From: JBAYIE01 sp041665785
GTDB taxonomy: Bacteria > Bacteroidota > Bacteroidia > UKL13-3
Direction: 5' to 3'
NCBI GenBank assembly: GCA_041665785.1
Contig: JBAYIE010000008.1
Location: 42,073-106,072, forward strand
DNA: 64,000 bases
Shown: piece after piece, positions 55,419 to 64,000 of the stretch
Position numbering within the stretch: the stretch's first letter is position 1
Layout: each line of letters begins with the position of its first letter
The notes under the pieces: generated by a model
What the model was told of the DNA's origin: nothing
Seen by the model: the letters and a program-made list of their open reading frames with translations, nothing else
Database searches by the model: none
Program-made: the position numbers and the translations under genes

Positions 55419-57875
55419 TTGTCGGACTCCTTTGCACAATTTGTTGATGTTGTTTTGCCCTTGCCGGTGGCAAATCATTATACCTACCGGGTTCCGCTGG
55501 AACTGGAAGCTGAGATTGCTGCAGGCAAACGGGTAATTGTACAATTTGGCAAACGGCGTTATTTTACTGCAGTCGTTTTAAAGGTACATGCTCAACCGCC
55601 CAAAGGATATGAGGCCAAGTATATTCTTAATATATTGGATGAAATGCCTTTGATCTCTCCGGAGATGATTCGCTTTTGGGAATGGATGGCCGCTTATTAT
55701 ATGTGCACATTGGGCGACGTGATGCAGGCTGCCATCCCGGCTGCCCTCAAACCGGAAAGCCAGACCCGGATATCGCTCCATGCTGATTACATTCCGGATG
55801 CTGTAGAACTCAGCGATAAAGAATATTTATTGGTTGAGGCCTTACTGCAACAACAACCCCTTGAAATTGATCAGGCAGAAGATATCCTCAACCAGAAAAA
55901 CATCTTTCCGGTTTTAAAGAGCCTGGTACAAAAAGAAGTTATTTCCCTGAGCGAAGCAGTAGATGCAGATTACCAGCCGCGTACTTTAACAGCGATACGA
56001 TTAGGGGAAGCGTATCAACTCGAATCAACCCTTGAAGTGTTGTTTCAGCAACTGGAGAAAAAAGTCCCCCAACTGAATGTGCTGATGGCTTATCTGGTGC
56101 TCAAACAAGAGCAGGAACATGTGAGCAAACGCATGTTGTTGCAGCAAAGTCAAACAGCCGAGAGTCCGCTGAACAGTTTGATCCGGAAAGGTATTCTGGA
56201 AAACTATCGGTATAAATCAGATCCTTTGTCGGGGAAGATTTCCGAATTGCGCACGTTTGAACTCAACGAGCCGCAGCAACAAGCTTATGAATCCGTGCAG
56301 GAACAATTCAAACTGCATGAAGTAGTGCTGCTTCATGGTATTACTTCGAGCGGTAAAACCCATGTTTATGTAAGGTTGATCGAAGAACAACTGGCATTGG
56401 GCAAGCAAGTGTTGTTGCTGTTGCCGGAAATAGCTTTGACTTCTCAAATTGTATGGCGCATTCGCAAATATTTCGGTGAAGAAGCCATTGCTTTCCATTC
56501 GAGATACAGTATGCACGAACGCGTTGAAATGTGGATGCGGGTGCAACAAAACAAAGTAAAGATAATTATTGGTGCACGTTCAGCTGTCTTTCTCCCCTTT
56601 CATTCCCTTGGGTTGGTTATTGTAGACGAAGAACACGAATCTTCTTATAAACAACAGGATCCTGCTCCCCGCTACCATGCCCGCGATGCAGCCATTTACC
56701 TGGCCTACAGCAGGGGTTGTAAAACATTGCTGGGTTCTGCTACTCCTTCTTTTGAAAGCTATTACAATGCTCAGCAAGGCAAATACGGATTGACCAAATT
56801 ACATTCCCGATTCGGCGAAATTGGTTTACCAAAAATGGTCACCGCAGATTTAGCTGAAGAAAAAAGAGTGCGTACCATGCATGGTCTGCTCACCTCAGTA
56901 TTGCATGATAAAATCAAGCTTGCCCTGGAGAATCACCAACAGGTTATTCTGTTTCAGAATCGCCGGGGATATGCACCTTTACTGGAGTGTCAGCAATGCC
57001 ATCATATTCCCAGATGTCAGAATTGTGATATCTCGCTTACCTATCATAAATACAACGATAGTTTAAAATGCCATTACTGCGGGTATACCTTACCCCTGAT
57101 GAAAAACTGCACGGCCTGCGGTTCGCATCTGGTCGATCTGAAAGGTTTTGGCACTGAGAAAATTGAAGACGAATTGCATGTGCACTTTCCGGAGGCACGC
57201 ATTGCACGACTCGATTTTGATACAGCCAAAGGGAAAAACGGCCATCACGAAATCATCCGCAGCTTTGAAGCGCACGAAAGCGATATCCTGATTGGTACAC
57301 AAATGCTGAGTAAAGGACTGGACTTTGGAAAAGTTACGCTGGTGGGCGTAATCAATGCCGATCAATTGTTGTTTTTCCCTGATTTCAGGGCATTCGAAAG
57401 GGCATTTCAATTATTGACCCAGGTTAGCGGAAGAGCCGGCCGTGGTAGCATTCAGGGCGAAGTGGTCATTCAATCAGCCGTTCCTCAACATCATGTGATT
57501 CAAGAAGTGATTGCCCACCGATACGACGTGTTGTATGTAAACACCATTGAAGAACGAAAGCAATTTGGTTATCCTCCGTTTACACGTTTGATTAAACTTA
57601 CCATCAAACACAAAGACCTGAAAACGGCCAATCATGCAGCATTTGAACTCTTTCAACGCTTGCAAAAGCGATTGGGCGATAACCTGATCGGACCGGAAAG
57701 TCCTTTTGTTTCGCGCATCCGAACTTATTATGTAAAGGAAATACTGGTTAAACTGGATCGGGAAAGCAAGTTTTTGCATGCATCCAAACAATTCATCCAC
57801 GAACACATGAAGCAGGTTTTAACCATGCCCGATTACAAGCGTTGTTTGATTTATGCGGATGTGGATCCAATGTAA
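55419..57875 (+). CDS. priA: Primosomal protein N' (replication restart helicase PriA)
   Basis: 3'-to-5' DNA helicase that reloads the replisome at stalled forks. The 818-residue protein has the N-terminal 3'-fork binding domain (FVDVVLPLPVANHYTYRVP), Walker A GITSSGKTHVY, DEEH box VDEEHESSYKQQDPAPRYHA, GSATPSFES, zinc-binding cysteines (CQQCHHIPRCQNC and CHYCGYTLP, NCTACGS) and motif VI QVSGRAGRG. The start is a TTG at 55419; no ATG or GTG lies nearby. Confidence 0.97.
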   Translation: MSDSFAQFVDVVLPLPVANHYTYRVPLELEAEIAAGKRVIVQFGKRRYFTAVVLKVHAQPPKGYEAKYILNILDEMPLISPEMIRFWEWMAAYYMCTLGDVMQAAIPAALKPESQTRISLHADYIPDAVELSDKEYLLVEALLQQQPLEIDQAEDILNQKNIFPVLKSLVQKEVISLSEAVDADYQPRTLTAIRLGEAYQLESTLEVLFQQLEKKVPQLNVLMAYLVLKQEQEHVSKRMLLQQSQTAESPLNSLIRKGILENYRYKSDPLSGKISELRTFELNEPQQQAYESVQEQFKLHEVVLLHGITSSGKTHVYVRLIEEQLALGKQVLLLLPEIALTSQIVWRIRKYFGEEAIAFHSRYSMHERVEMWMRVQQNKVKIIIGARSAVFLPFHSLGLVIVDEEHESSYKQQDPAPRYHARDAAIYLAYSRGCKTLLGSATPSFESYYNAQQGKYGLTKLHSRFGEIGLPKMVTADLAEEKRVRTMHGLLTSVLHDKIKLALENHQQVILFQNRRGYAPLLECQQCHHIPRCQNCDISLTYHKYNDSLKCHYCGYTLPLMKNCTACGSHLVDLKGFGTEKIEDELHVHFPEARIARLDFDTAKGKNGHHEIIRSFEAHESDILIGTQMLSKGLDFGKVTLVGVINADQLLFFPDFRAFERAFQLLTQVSGRAGRGSIQGEVVIQSAVPQHHVIQEVIAHRYDVLYVNTIEERKQFGYPPFTRLIKLTIKHKDLKTANHAAFELFQRLQKRLGDNLIGPESPFVSRIRTYYVKEILVKLDRESKFLHASKQFIHEHMKQVLTMPDYKRCLIYADVDPM

Positions 57876-57894
57876 TCTTAGGGTAACTCCGATT

Positions 57895-58671
57895 TTACTC
57901 AAACCGCAAATGCTTCACACTCTCACCTGAATCGCGCAATTCAGCAAGCGCATCTATTCCGATATCGAGGTGCTTGCGCACAAACTTTTCAGTCACATCC
58001 TTATCGCTCTTTTCTGTTTTAACACCTTCCGGAACCATAGGATTATCGCTTACCAGCAAAAGTGCTCCTTTCGGAATACTGTTTACAAATCCAACAATAA
58101 ATAAGGTTGCTGTTTCCATATCAATTCCAATGGCGCGGATTTTTTTCAGGTAGGCTTTAAATTCCTCATCGTGCTCCCAAACCCTGCGGTTGGTGGTATA
58201 AACCGTACCGGTCCAGTAATCGGTATGGTGGCGAATGATAGCAGACGATACCGCACGTTGCAAACGAAACGAAGGCAATGCCGGAACTTCAGGTACCATA
58301 TAGTCATCGCCGGTACCCTCGCCACGTATGGCAGCAATGGGTAAAATCATATCGCCCAGTTTGGTAATGCTTTTCAATCCGCCGCATTTCCCTAAATACA
58401 ATACGGCTTTGGGTTCAACGGCCATCAGCAAATCCATGCAGGTAGCTGCCATGGCACTTCCCATGCCGAAATTCAGAATGGTAATGTCGTTGTGGGTTGC
58501 CGATTGCATGGGCCTGTCTTTGCCCAGAACTTCCACTCCGAATTGTGTGGCAAACATTTCGACATATTGAATAAAATTGGTAAGTAAAATAAACTTGCCG
58601 AAAGCTTTAACAGGTCGACCAGTATAACGGGGCAGCCAGTCTTTTACAATATCGGATTTATGAATTGTCAT
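57895..58671 (-). CDS. amn: AMP nucleosidase (short form)
   Basis: Hydrolyses AMP to adenine and ribose 5-phosphate. The 258-residue protein is the short Bacteroidota type lacking the N-terminal extension of E. coli Amn. The nucleoside-phosphorylase fold is seen in ILNFGMGSAMAATCMDLLM, VLYLGKCGGLK, AIRGEGTGDDYMVPEVPALP, the substrate motif IGIDMETATLFIVG and LLVSDNPMVPEG (catalytic Asp). Monocistronic, convergent with priA. Confidence 0.95.
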   Translation of the reverse strand: MTIHKSDIVKDWLPRYTGRPVKAFGKFILLTNFIQYVEMFATQFGVEVLGKDRPMQSATHNDITILNFGMGSAMAATCMDLLMAVEPKAVLYLGKCGGLKSITKLGDMILPIAAIRGEGTGDDYMVPEVPALPSFRLQRAVSSAIIRHHTDYWTGTVYTTNRRVWEHDEEFKAYLKKIRAIGIDMETATLFIVGFVNSIPKGALLLVSDNPMVPEGVKTEKSDKDVTEKFVRKHLDIGIDALAELRDSGESVKHLRFE

Positions 58672-58807
58672 AGGTTAAAGATAAGCGAAATTCAGGAAAT
58701 GTTAGAAAGGATGACCTGACTTATTGGAAACATACATAGAATGATTGCCAATTTCGCTGTTTGAATCAATAATTCTCCGGAATTCAGATATGCTCTACTT
58801 TCACCCA

Positions 58808-58835
58808 TAAAAAAAGCAGCCCTAAAGCTGCTTTT
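58808..58835 (-). terminator. Terminator of the T9SS cargo gene
   Basis: AAAAGCAGC, a 6-base loop, then GCTGCTTTT; on the minus strand the stem is followed by seven T. It is 28-55 bp after the stop of the 58863 gene and could work in both directions. Confidence 0.8.
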
Positions 58836-58862
58836 CCTACACTCCCAATACTAATGTAACCT

Positions 58863-60161
58863 CTATTGAATCATTAGTTTTTGTGTATAGCTATTTTCTC
58901 CCTGGCTCACCTTTACCCAATATAACCCGGAAGCAAGTTCTGCTGTTTCGAACGAATAGCGTGTTTCTCCTTCTGATTTTAAATCCACCTTAAATGCTTT
59001 ACCGGTATAATCAATAAGTGTAGCCGTTTGAACCAGCAGGTCGGGAAGTTCTATAAATACTTTACCGCTGGCCGGATTCGGATAAATCATCAGGTTCTTT
59101 TCAGCATTCACATTTTTAATTCCTACCGTTGCTTTAAACAATATGCGCGATGATGCCACAGTATTCCAATCTCCATTCTCATAATCATAGGTAAATCCAA
59201 ATACCGGTTCGTCGCCGGCATCGTACAGGATGGTTGTTTTCCGGGAATTGATCCAGGCATTATCTACCCAGTCTTTTTCAATAATTTCAATCAATTTGCC
59301 ACCGGTATTATAGGTGTATAATTCATTCCGGATGGGTGCAAACTCAAAATCGGAACCGTTTACAGAAACAAATCCATAAGTAATGCGGCTGTCAATATTT
59401 CCTTGGGCATTGTAGGTGAAGGTATCTGCACTTTGCGGAAACCATTCCATCGCATCTTCGTCGTAATTAAGTTGCAATGTAGATGTGAGGTTTTCTCCAT
59501 CAAAATTATATACCCGCTGAAAGGATGAATCGGTATCGGCTGATGGATCCGGTGTGATCCATACTTCCTGAACAGGTTTACCATCCGGATTGTAATAATA
59601 ATATACCAGATAAGGATAGGCTGCTTGTGTATAGAACAAAGAATCCATTATTCGTTTGCCTGAACCATCATACATGTAGCGGTAACGGGCGTAATCTGAA
59701 TAATTGGTGGAAGTGGGCGGGTTAGCACTCTTCACGTCGATGTTTCTGACCTGATTATCCGTTTCGTATTCGAAAGCATATTTTAAACGCTGACGGTACA
59801 CGAAGCCGGGATAATTGTACAATGCATCTTCGTAAACCAGGCCCAAACGACTTTGATTGTCAAGTAAAATGCTATCCGATTGTACATAAGAATCCATCCA
59901 TGCATTGTTCTCCCAAATGCGGGTGGTTCTGTTGGCGAGATAACCTGGAACCGGTGAAAGTATAAATGTATTGAGCTGAGCATTGATCCAGTTGCCTGCT
60001 TGTGTTTGATCCGCGTTCTGAAATAACATATACGGATACTGTGTGGATAATTGCTGGAGACCGGTTTCCGGTAAATCCACAATAGAAGGAACAATACTTT
60101 TCTGAGCCTGAATGGCGCATGATAAGGAGATTCCGAATAAGAGGAGTTGAACTTTTTTCAT
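58863..60161 (-). CDS. Exported protein with T9SS type A sorting domain and YD-like repeats
   Basis: A 432-residue secreted protein (signal peptide ends AIQAQ). Residues about 80-340 are repeating Tyr/Asp-rich beta-hairpins (RYRYMYDGSGKRIMDSLFY, YYYNPDGKPVQEVWI, FTYNAQGNIDSRITYGF, YTYNTGGKLIEIIEKDW), reminiscent of YD/RHS-like folds. The last about 75 residues are a T9SS type A domain (LMIYPNPASGKVFIELP, ELASGLYWVKV, YTQKLMIQ). It stands alone between terminators, next to the atp cluster. Function unknown. Confidence 0.9.
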   Translation of the reverse strand: MKKVQLLLFGISLSCAIQAQKSIVPSIVDLPETGLQQLSTQYPYMLFQNADQTQAGNWINAQLNTFILSPVPGYLANRTTRIWENNAWMDSYVQSDSILLDNQSRLGLVYEDALYNYPGFVYRQRLKYAFEYETDNQVRNIDVKSANPPTSTNYSDYARYRYMYDGSGKRIMDSLFYTQAAYPYLVYYYYNPDGKPVQEVWITPDPSADTDSSFQRVYNFDGENLTSTLQLNYDEDAMEWFPQSADTFTYNAQGNIDSRITYGFVSVNGSDFEFAPIRNELYTYNTGGKLIEIIEKDWVDNAWINSRKTTILYDAGDEPVFGFTYDYENGDWNTVASSRILFKATVGIKNVNAEKNLMIYPNPASGKVFIELPDLLVQTATLIDYTGKAFKVDLKSEGETRYSFETAELASGLYWVKVSQGENSYTQKLMIQ

Positions 60162-60263
60162 TTGTTAAGTAGTATTTAGTACCAATGACAAACGAAACGT
60201 TACATGCGTTGCACGTAGTATCCTGAATTCGACAAACGGCTGAATTCAAGGATATCCGGATAC

Positions 60264-60290
60264 AAAAAAAGCAGGCCGAAGCCTGCTTTT
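60264..60290 (-). terminator. Terminator of the atp operon with UUCG loop
   Basis: A 7-bp stem AGCAGGC/GCCTGCT; on the minus strand the loop is TTCG closed by C-G, the very stable UUCG tetraloop, followed by seven T. It lies 21-47 bp after the atpG stop. Confidence 0.9.
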
Positions 60291-60310
60291 GTAAAGATAA
60301 TTTTAAGTTT

Positions 60311-61180
60311 TTATGCGTTGCTCAATGCGGCAGCACCACCCACAATTTCTGAAATCTCGGTGGTAATGGCCGCCTGACGGGCACGGTTGTACTCAATTTT
60401 CAGGGCTTTCAACAATTCACCGGCATTATCGGTTGCTTTATCCATGGCTACCATGCGGGCTCCATGCTCAGATGCAAAAGAATCCAGCATCGACCGGTAA
60501 ATTTGCGTTTTCAGGATTTGCGGAATCAGCGCTTCGAGAATCTCTACACTATTGGGCTCAAAAATATAATCGTTTTTCTGCGATGGTTTGGCAAATCTGG
60601 ATGCATCAATCGGCAGAAACTGGTCGGTAGATAATATTTGTGTAGCTGCATTTTTGAATTGGTTATACACCACTTCTACCACATCGTAAGAGCCGCTTCG
60701 GAATTCATTCAACAAATAAGTACCCAACTCAAATCCGGTTTCGGCATTCAGGTGATGAAATGCATCACGGAAATTTTCATTCACCTGCATTCCGGCACGG
60801 ATAAAAAATTCGGAACCCTTTTTACCCACCGGTAAAATGGTGATTTGTTTTCCTTCGTATTTTTCCTTGATCAAACGATTCGCAGCCTTCTGCACATTGG
60901 AATTGAATGATCCACACAAACCGCGATCCGAAGTTATTACCACAATAAGCACGTTTTTCACTTCGCGTTTATGAAAATAAACTTTGAGTGAATCCACATC
61001 AATGGAATCAGCCAGATTTCCCAAAACACCATTCAGTTTTTGTGCATACGGACGCATCTGAACAATGCCGTTTTGGGCTTTTCTCAGCTTGGTAGCTGAA
61101 ACCAGCTTCATCGCTTTGGTAATCTGTTGCGTTGAAGAAATGGATGTTATACGAATGCGAACTTCTTTTAAATTAGCCAT
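60311..61180 (-). CDS. atpG: ATP synthase gamma subunit
   Basis: Central rotor shaft of F1. The 289-residue chain has the N-terminal coiled coil (MANLKEVRIRITSISSTQQI, KAMKLVSATKLRKAQ), the middle VVITSDRGLCGSFNSNV and the C-terminal helix EHGARMVAMDKATDNAGELL followed by YNRARQAAITTEISEIVGGA. It is the last gene of the cluster, 49 bp after atpA; atpD and atpC are not downstream. Confidence 0.98.
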   Translation of the reverse strand: MANLKEVRIRITSISSTQQITKAMKLVSATKLRKAQNGIVQMRPYAQKLNGVLGNLADSIDVDSLKVYFHKREVKNVLIVVITSDRGLCGSFNSNVQKAANRLIKEKYEGKQITILPVGKKGSEFFIRAGMQVNENFRDAFHHLNAETGFELGTYLLNEFRSGSYDVVEVVYNQFKNAATQILSTDQFLPIDASRFAKPSQKNDYIFEPNSVEILEALIPQILKTQIYRSMLDSFASEHGARMVAMDKATDNAGELLKALKIEYNRARQAAITTEISEIVGGAAALSNA

Positions 61181-61229
61181 AGTGCTTTTGCTTAGCAGTA
61201 CTGATGCATTGCTGCATCACGACACCTGT

Positions 61230-62810
61230 TTATACGTTGTATTTCGCGGTTAAATCTTTAGCAACTGACTCAAGTACACCGGTTATTTCGTCGTTGAAAT
61301 TACCTTTTTTCAATTCGCCCAGAATATTCGCATGTTTGGCTTCCAGAAACTGCAGATAATCGGCTTCAAATTCACGGATCTTATTGATCGGAACATTGTT
61401 CAACAATCCTTTTGTTCCCAGGTAAATAATAGCTACCTGCTTTTCAACCGTAACCGGAGAGTACTGACCTTGTTTCAGAATTTCCACGTTACGTGCACCT
61501 TTTGAAAGTACGGCTTTGGTAGCTGCATCAAGATCGGAACCAAATTTTGAGAATGCTTCCAATTCGCGGTATTGTGCCTGGTCCAGTTTTAAGGTACCGG
61601 CAACTTTCTTCATGGATTTGATTTGAGCATTACCCCCTACCCGCGAAACGGAGATACCTACGTTGATAGCCGGACGCACACCTGAGTTAAACAGGTTCGC
61701 TTCCAGAAAGATCTGTCCGTCGGTAATGGAAATAACGTTGGTAGGAATATAGGCCGAAACGTCGCCAGCCTGCGTTTCAATGATCGGCAAAGCGGTCAAT
61801 GATCCTCCACCTTTCACCAGATGACGGATTGTTTCCGGAACATCGTTCATGGCTTTGGCAATCACATCTGTAGAATTGATTTTTGCGGCCCGTTCCAGCA
61901 AGCGGCTGTGCAGGTAAAATACGTCACCCGGATATGCTTCACGTCCCGGAGGACGACGCAGCAACAAGGAAACTTCACGGTAAGCTACCGCTTGTTTTGA
62001 AAGATCATCATATACAATCAATGCAGGACGACCGGTATCGCGGAAAAATTCTCCGATAGAAGCACCGGCCATTGGTGCATAGAATTGCATTGGAGCCGGA
62101 TCTGAAGCAGTTGCCGCAACGATAATGGTATAAGGCATAGCACCTTTTTCTTCCAATGTTTTAACAACCTGCGCAACGGTCGAAGCTTTCTGACCGATTG
62201 CCACATATATACAATAAACAGGTTTGCCTGCTTCGTAAAATTCTTTCTGGTTGATGATGGTATCGATACACACGGCTGTTTTACCGGTTTGACGGTCGCC
62301 GATAACCAATTCACGCTGTCCGCGTCCGATTGGAATCATAGCATCAATGGATTTGATTCCAGTTTGCAATGGTTCTTTTACCGGTTCGCGGTAGATAACA
62401 CCCGGAGCTTTACGTTCGAGCGGCATCTCATACAATTCGCCGGTGATCGGACCTTTACCATCGATGGGCTGACCCAGGGTATTCAATACGCGACCTACCA
62501 TGCCTTCGCCTACACGAATGGAAGCAATACGGCCGGTACGTTTTACGGTATCTCCTTCTTCTATTCCGCCTTGCGATCCCAACAATACAACACCTACATT
62601 GTCGGCTTCCAGATTCATCACAATGGCTTCAGTACCGTTGTTAAAACGAATCAACTCCCCCGACTGCACTTTGGTTAAACCGAATATACGGGCAATACCA
62701 TCGCCCACCTGGAGCACAGTACCAACTTCTTCCAACTCAGCTTCCGACTTAAAGTTAGTCAGTTGCTCTCTAATGATTGCGGAAACCTCATCAGGTCTAA
62801 TCTCTACCAT
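61230..62810 (-). CDS. atpA: ATP synthase alpha subunit
   Basis: Non-catalytic nucleotide-binding subunit of F1. The 526-residue protein has the N-terminal crown (IRPDEVSAIIREQL), Walker A GDRQTGKTA (about 170), Walker B ALIVYDDLSKQAVAYR, and the alpha signature in PAINVGISVSRVGG. The C-terminal helical domain is complete. It is 7 bp after atpH. Confidence 0.98.
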   Translation of the reverse strand: MVEIRPDEVSAIIREQLTNFKSEAELEEVGTVLQVGDGIARIFGLTKVQSGELIRFNNGTEAIVMNLEADNVGVVLLGSQGGIEEGDTVKRTGRIASIRVGEGMVGRVLNTLGQPIDGKGPITGELYEMPLERKAPGVIYREPVKEPLQTGIKSIDAMIPIGRGQRELVIGDRQTGKTAVCIDTIINQKEFYEAGKPVYCIYVAIGQKASTVAQVVKTLEEKGAMPYTIIVAATASDPAPMQFYAPMAGASIGEFFRDTGRPALIVYDDLSKQAVAYREVSLLLRRPPGREAYPGDVFYLHSRLLERAAKINSTDVIAKAMNDVPETIRHLVKGGGSLTALPIIETQAGDVSAYIPTNVISITDGQIFLEANLFNSGVRPAINVGISVSRVGGNAQIKSMKKVAGTLKLDQAQYRELEAFSKFGSDLDAATKAVLSKGARNVEILKQGQYSPVTVEKQVAIIYLGTKGLLNNVPINKIREFEADYLQFLEAKHANILGELKKGNFNDEITGVLESVAKDLTAKYNV

Positions 62811-62817
62811 AATTAAT

Positions 62818-63369
62818 TTATTTTGAAATGTACGTGTTTAATAATTCTTGTTTTGCTTTATACAAGCTGCCTGTAATGCTGGCATCATACAGTTTGTTAT
62901 CGGAATGTATGATGATTCCGCCAATGATTTTCGGATCCACAACGGAAGTAACTTCAATTTGTTTACCGGTAAAGCTTTCAATGAATTTCCTGATGGCGTC
63001 ATTGGTATTTGCATCCAGGGCAATGGCCGATTTCACGGTAGCTGTTCCGATATTTTTTATGAGCTGATATTGCTCGATAAAAACTTCTGCAATGGTTTGT
63101 AAATAGTATTCTCTTTTCTTTTCAATGATCAGTGCAAAGAAATCCATGGTCACTTTTAGAAAACTTTTTCCAAAAATAGCCTGAAGAACAGCCATCTTTT
63201 GATGCCCATGAATAATCGGACTTTTCAACAAATTCATCAGCGGATCTGTTTTTAAAAGAAGGGCATGAAATTCACGCATATCTTTAAATCCGGCATCCAG
63301 CGTATTGTTTTGCTGAAGTAAATCTACCAGCGCTTTAGCGTATCTGTTGGCTACTTTATATTCCGACAT
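62818..63369 (-). CDS. atpH: ATP synthase delta subunit
   Basis: Peripheral-stalk subunit linking b to the top of F1. The 183-residue protein shows YKVANRYAKALVDLLQQNN at the N-terminus, FFALIIEKKREYYLQTI, and the C-terminal DPKIIGGIIIHSDNKLYDAS with a final helix. It is 1 bp after atpF and 7 bp before atpA. Confidence 0.96.
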   Translation of the reverse strand: MSEYKVANRYAKALVDLLQQNNTLDAGFKDMREFHALLLKTDPLMNLLKSPIIHGHQKMAVLQAIFGKSFLKVTMDFFALIIEKKREYYLQTIAEVFIEQYQLIKNIGTATVKSAIALDANTNDAIRKFIESFTGKQIEVTSVVDPKIIGGIIIHSDNKLYDASITGSLYKAKQELLNTYISK

Positions 63370-63370
63370 A

Positions 63371-63865
63371 TTAATTCAGGCTGATTGATTTCAGATTGTC
63401 GTTTACAAAGGCTTCCTGCTGTGTGCGATCTTCCATTTTATGACGCAGAATTTTTTCGGCCATATCCACCGACAACACAGCAACCTGTTGCTTGAGTTCA
63501 TTCATGGCATTGACTTTCGCCCGTTCTATGGCCTCATTGGCATTGGCTACAATCTTGCGTGATTCTTCATCTGCCGAACGTTTTGCCTGTGCAACAATGG
63601 CATCTTTCATATCGTTTGCCTCCTTCAGCATTTGATCCCTTACTTTACGTGCTTCTACCAATAATTTCTCATTGTCAGATTTCAGGGCATCCATCTGCTT
63701 GCGGGCATCGTCAGCTGCATTCAATGCATTGTTGATGGAGTCTTCACGTTCACGAATCATCTGCAGTATGGGCTTCCACGCAAATTTGGATAACAAATAC
63801 AACACGATACTAAACGTGATGGTCATCCAGAAAATTAATCCGATACCGGGTTTTACTAATTCCAT
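63371..63865 (-). CDS. atpF: ATP synthase b subunit
   Basis: Membrane-anchored peripheral-stalk subunit. The 164-residue protein has one N-terminal transmembrane helix (GLIFWMTITFSIVLYLLSKF) followed by KPILQMIREREDSI and a long heptad-rich helix rich in Ala, Lys and Glu to the end. The c and a subunit genes (atpE, atpB) would be expected further right; the last 135 bases of the window hold no coding sequence for AtpE. Confidence 0.96.
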   Translation of the reverse strand: MELVKPGIGLIFWMTITFSIVLYLLSKFAWKPILQMIREREDSINNALNAADDARKQMDALKSDNEKLLVEARKVRDQMLKEANDMKDAIVAQAKRSADEESRKIVANANEAIERAKVNAMNELKQQVAVLSVDMAEKILRHKMEDRTQQEAFVNDNLKSISLN

Positions 63866-64000
63866 TTTATTTTTATTGAACGGTTACTGTTTGAAAGTAT
63901 TTATCTGATACTTCCGGCTTAAACAAAATACAGGAATGCTGTTTGAAGCAACGCTGCTGTATAAAACTATAGTGATTAAATAAATACGATCAAAAGACAA

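Noticed and set aside
63866..64000. 3' end of atpE at the right edge
   Set aside because: On the minus strand the only hydrophobic stretch (AALLQTAFLYFV) has an in-frame stop four codons upstream; atpE must lie outside the window.

Overview
This window is chromosomal DNA of a member of the Bacteroidota, probably a free-living aerobic or microaerobic lineage. The evidence is: type IX secretion (T9SS) cargo with both type A and type B (gliding-motility/CHU_C) C-terminal sorting domains; a PorD-like protein; the bamD-rpoZ-coaBC-porD gene order; Bacteroidota-type families (DUF4290, DUF2911, choice-of-anchor L, short AMP nucleosidase); a NuoG lacking the molybdopterin-like domain; an ATP synthase cluster separated from atpD/atpC; weak or absent Shine-Dalgarno sequences; and -7 boxes of the TAnnTTTG type. 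Genus cannot be fixed from sequence alone. Coding density is high. I see no rRNA, tRNA, CRISPR, prophage, integrase or complete insertion sequence.

Layout. 153-4834 (minus): envelope/cofactor operon bamD, rpoZ, coaBC, porD, then a PLP aminotransferase. 4909-5562: NlpC/P60 hydrolase. 5804-18668 (plus): complete 14-gene complex I operon nuoA-N, mostly with 0-30 bp spacing, preceded by a good Bacteroidota promoter. 18669-18947: cluster of small palindromes. 18948-22288 (minus): DinB-like protein, secreted subtilase, mnmA. 22289-22659: array of short hairpin repeats. 22660-23935: two paralogous outer-membrane beta-barrel proteins. 23937-28426: secreted S1/P1-type nuclease (minus), then sppA, an EEP-family hydrolase and rsmG. 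28612-37716 (plus): S9 peptidase, M16 peptidase, TonB-dependent receptor-like protein, CCA-adding enzyme, M48 lipoprotein protease. 37717-38206: AT-rich degenerate repeats. 38207-41782 (minus): leuS and a DUF4290 protein with an Arg/Asn/Gly tail. 42005-45475: a 1156-residue T9SS adhesin-like protein with nine Ig-like repeats. 45566-45696: a sigma-54-like promoter followed by a 26-codon ORF. 45689-48986 (minus): dxr, recA, DUF2911 protein, each well separated by hairpin terminators. 49017-49215: 22-bp tandem repeat and an inverted copy of the 22.4 kb hairpin repeat. 49240-54271 (minus): tight five-gene operon lptF/G, glycosyltransferase, ribBA, thioesterase, SDR. 54295-58671: hypothetical gene, START-like protein, priA, AMP nucleosidase. 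58863-60161: T9SS type A cargo protein. 60311-63865 (minus): atpF, atpH, atpA, atpG.

Functionally the window joins the respiratory chain (complex I) and part of ATP synthase with envelope biogenesis (BamD, LptF/G, PorD, sugar transfer), several exported proteases and T9SS cargo, and housekeeping enzymes. The least explained signals are non-coding: the sigma-54-like site with its tiny hydrophobic ORF, an exact 22-bp-period repeat upstream of the DUF2911 gene, and at least three families of short interspersed repeats. No obviously new multi-gene system is present; the sigma-54/small-ORF unit is the best candidate for something undescribed.
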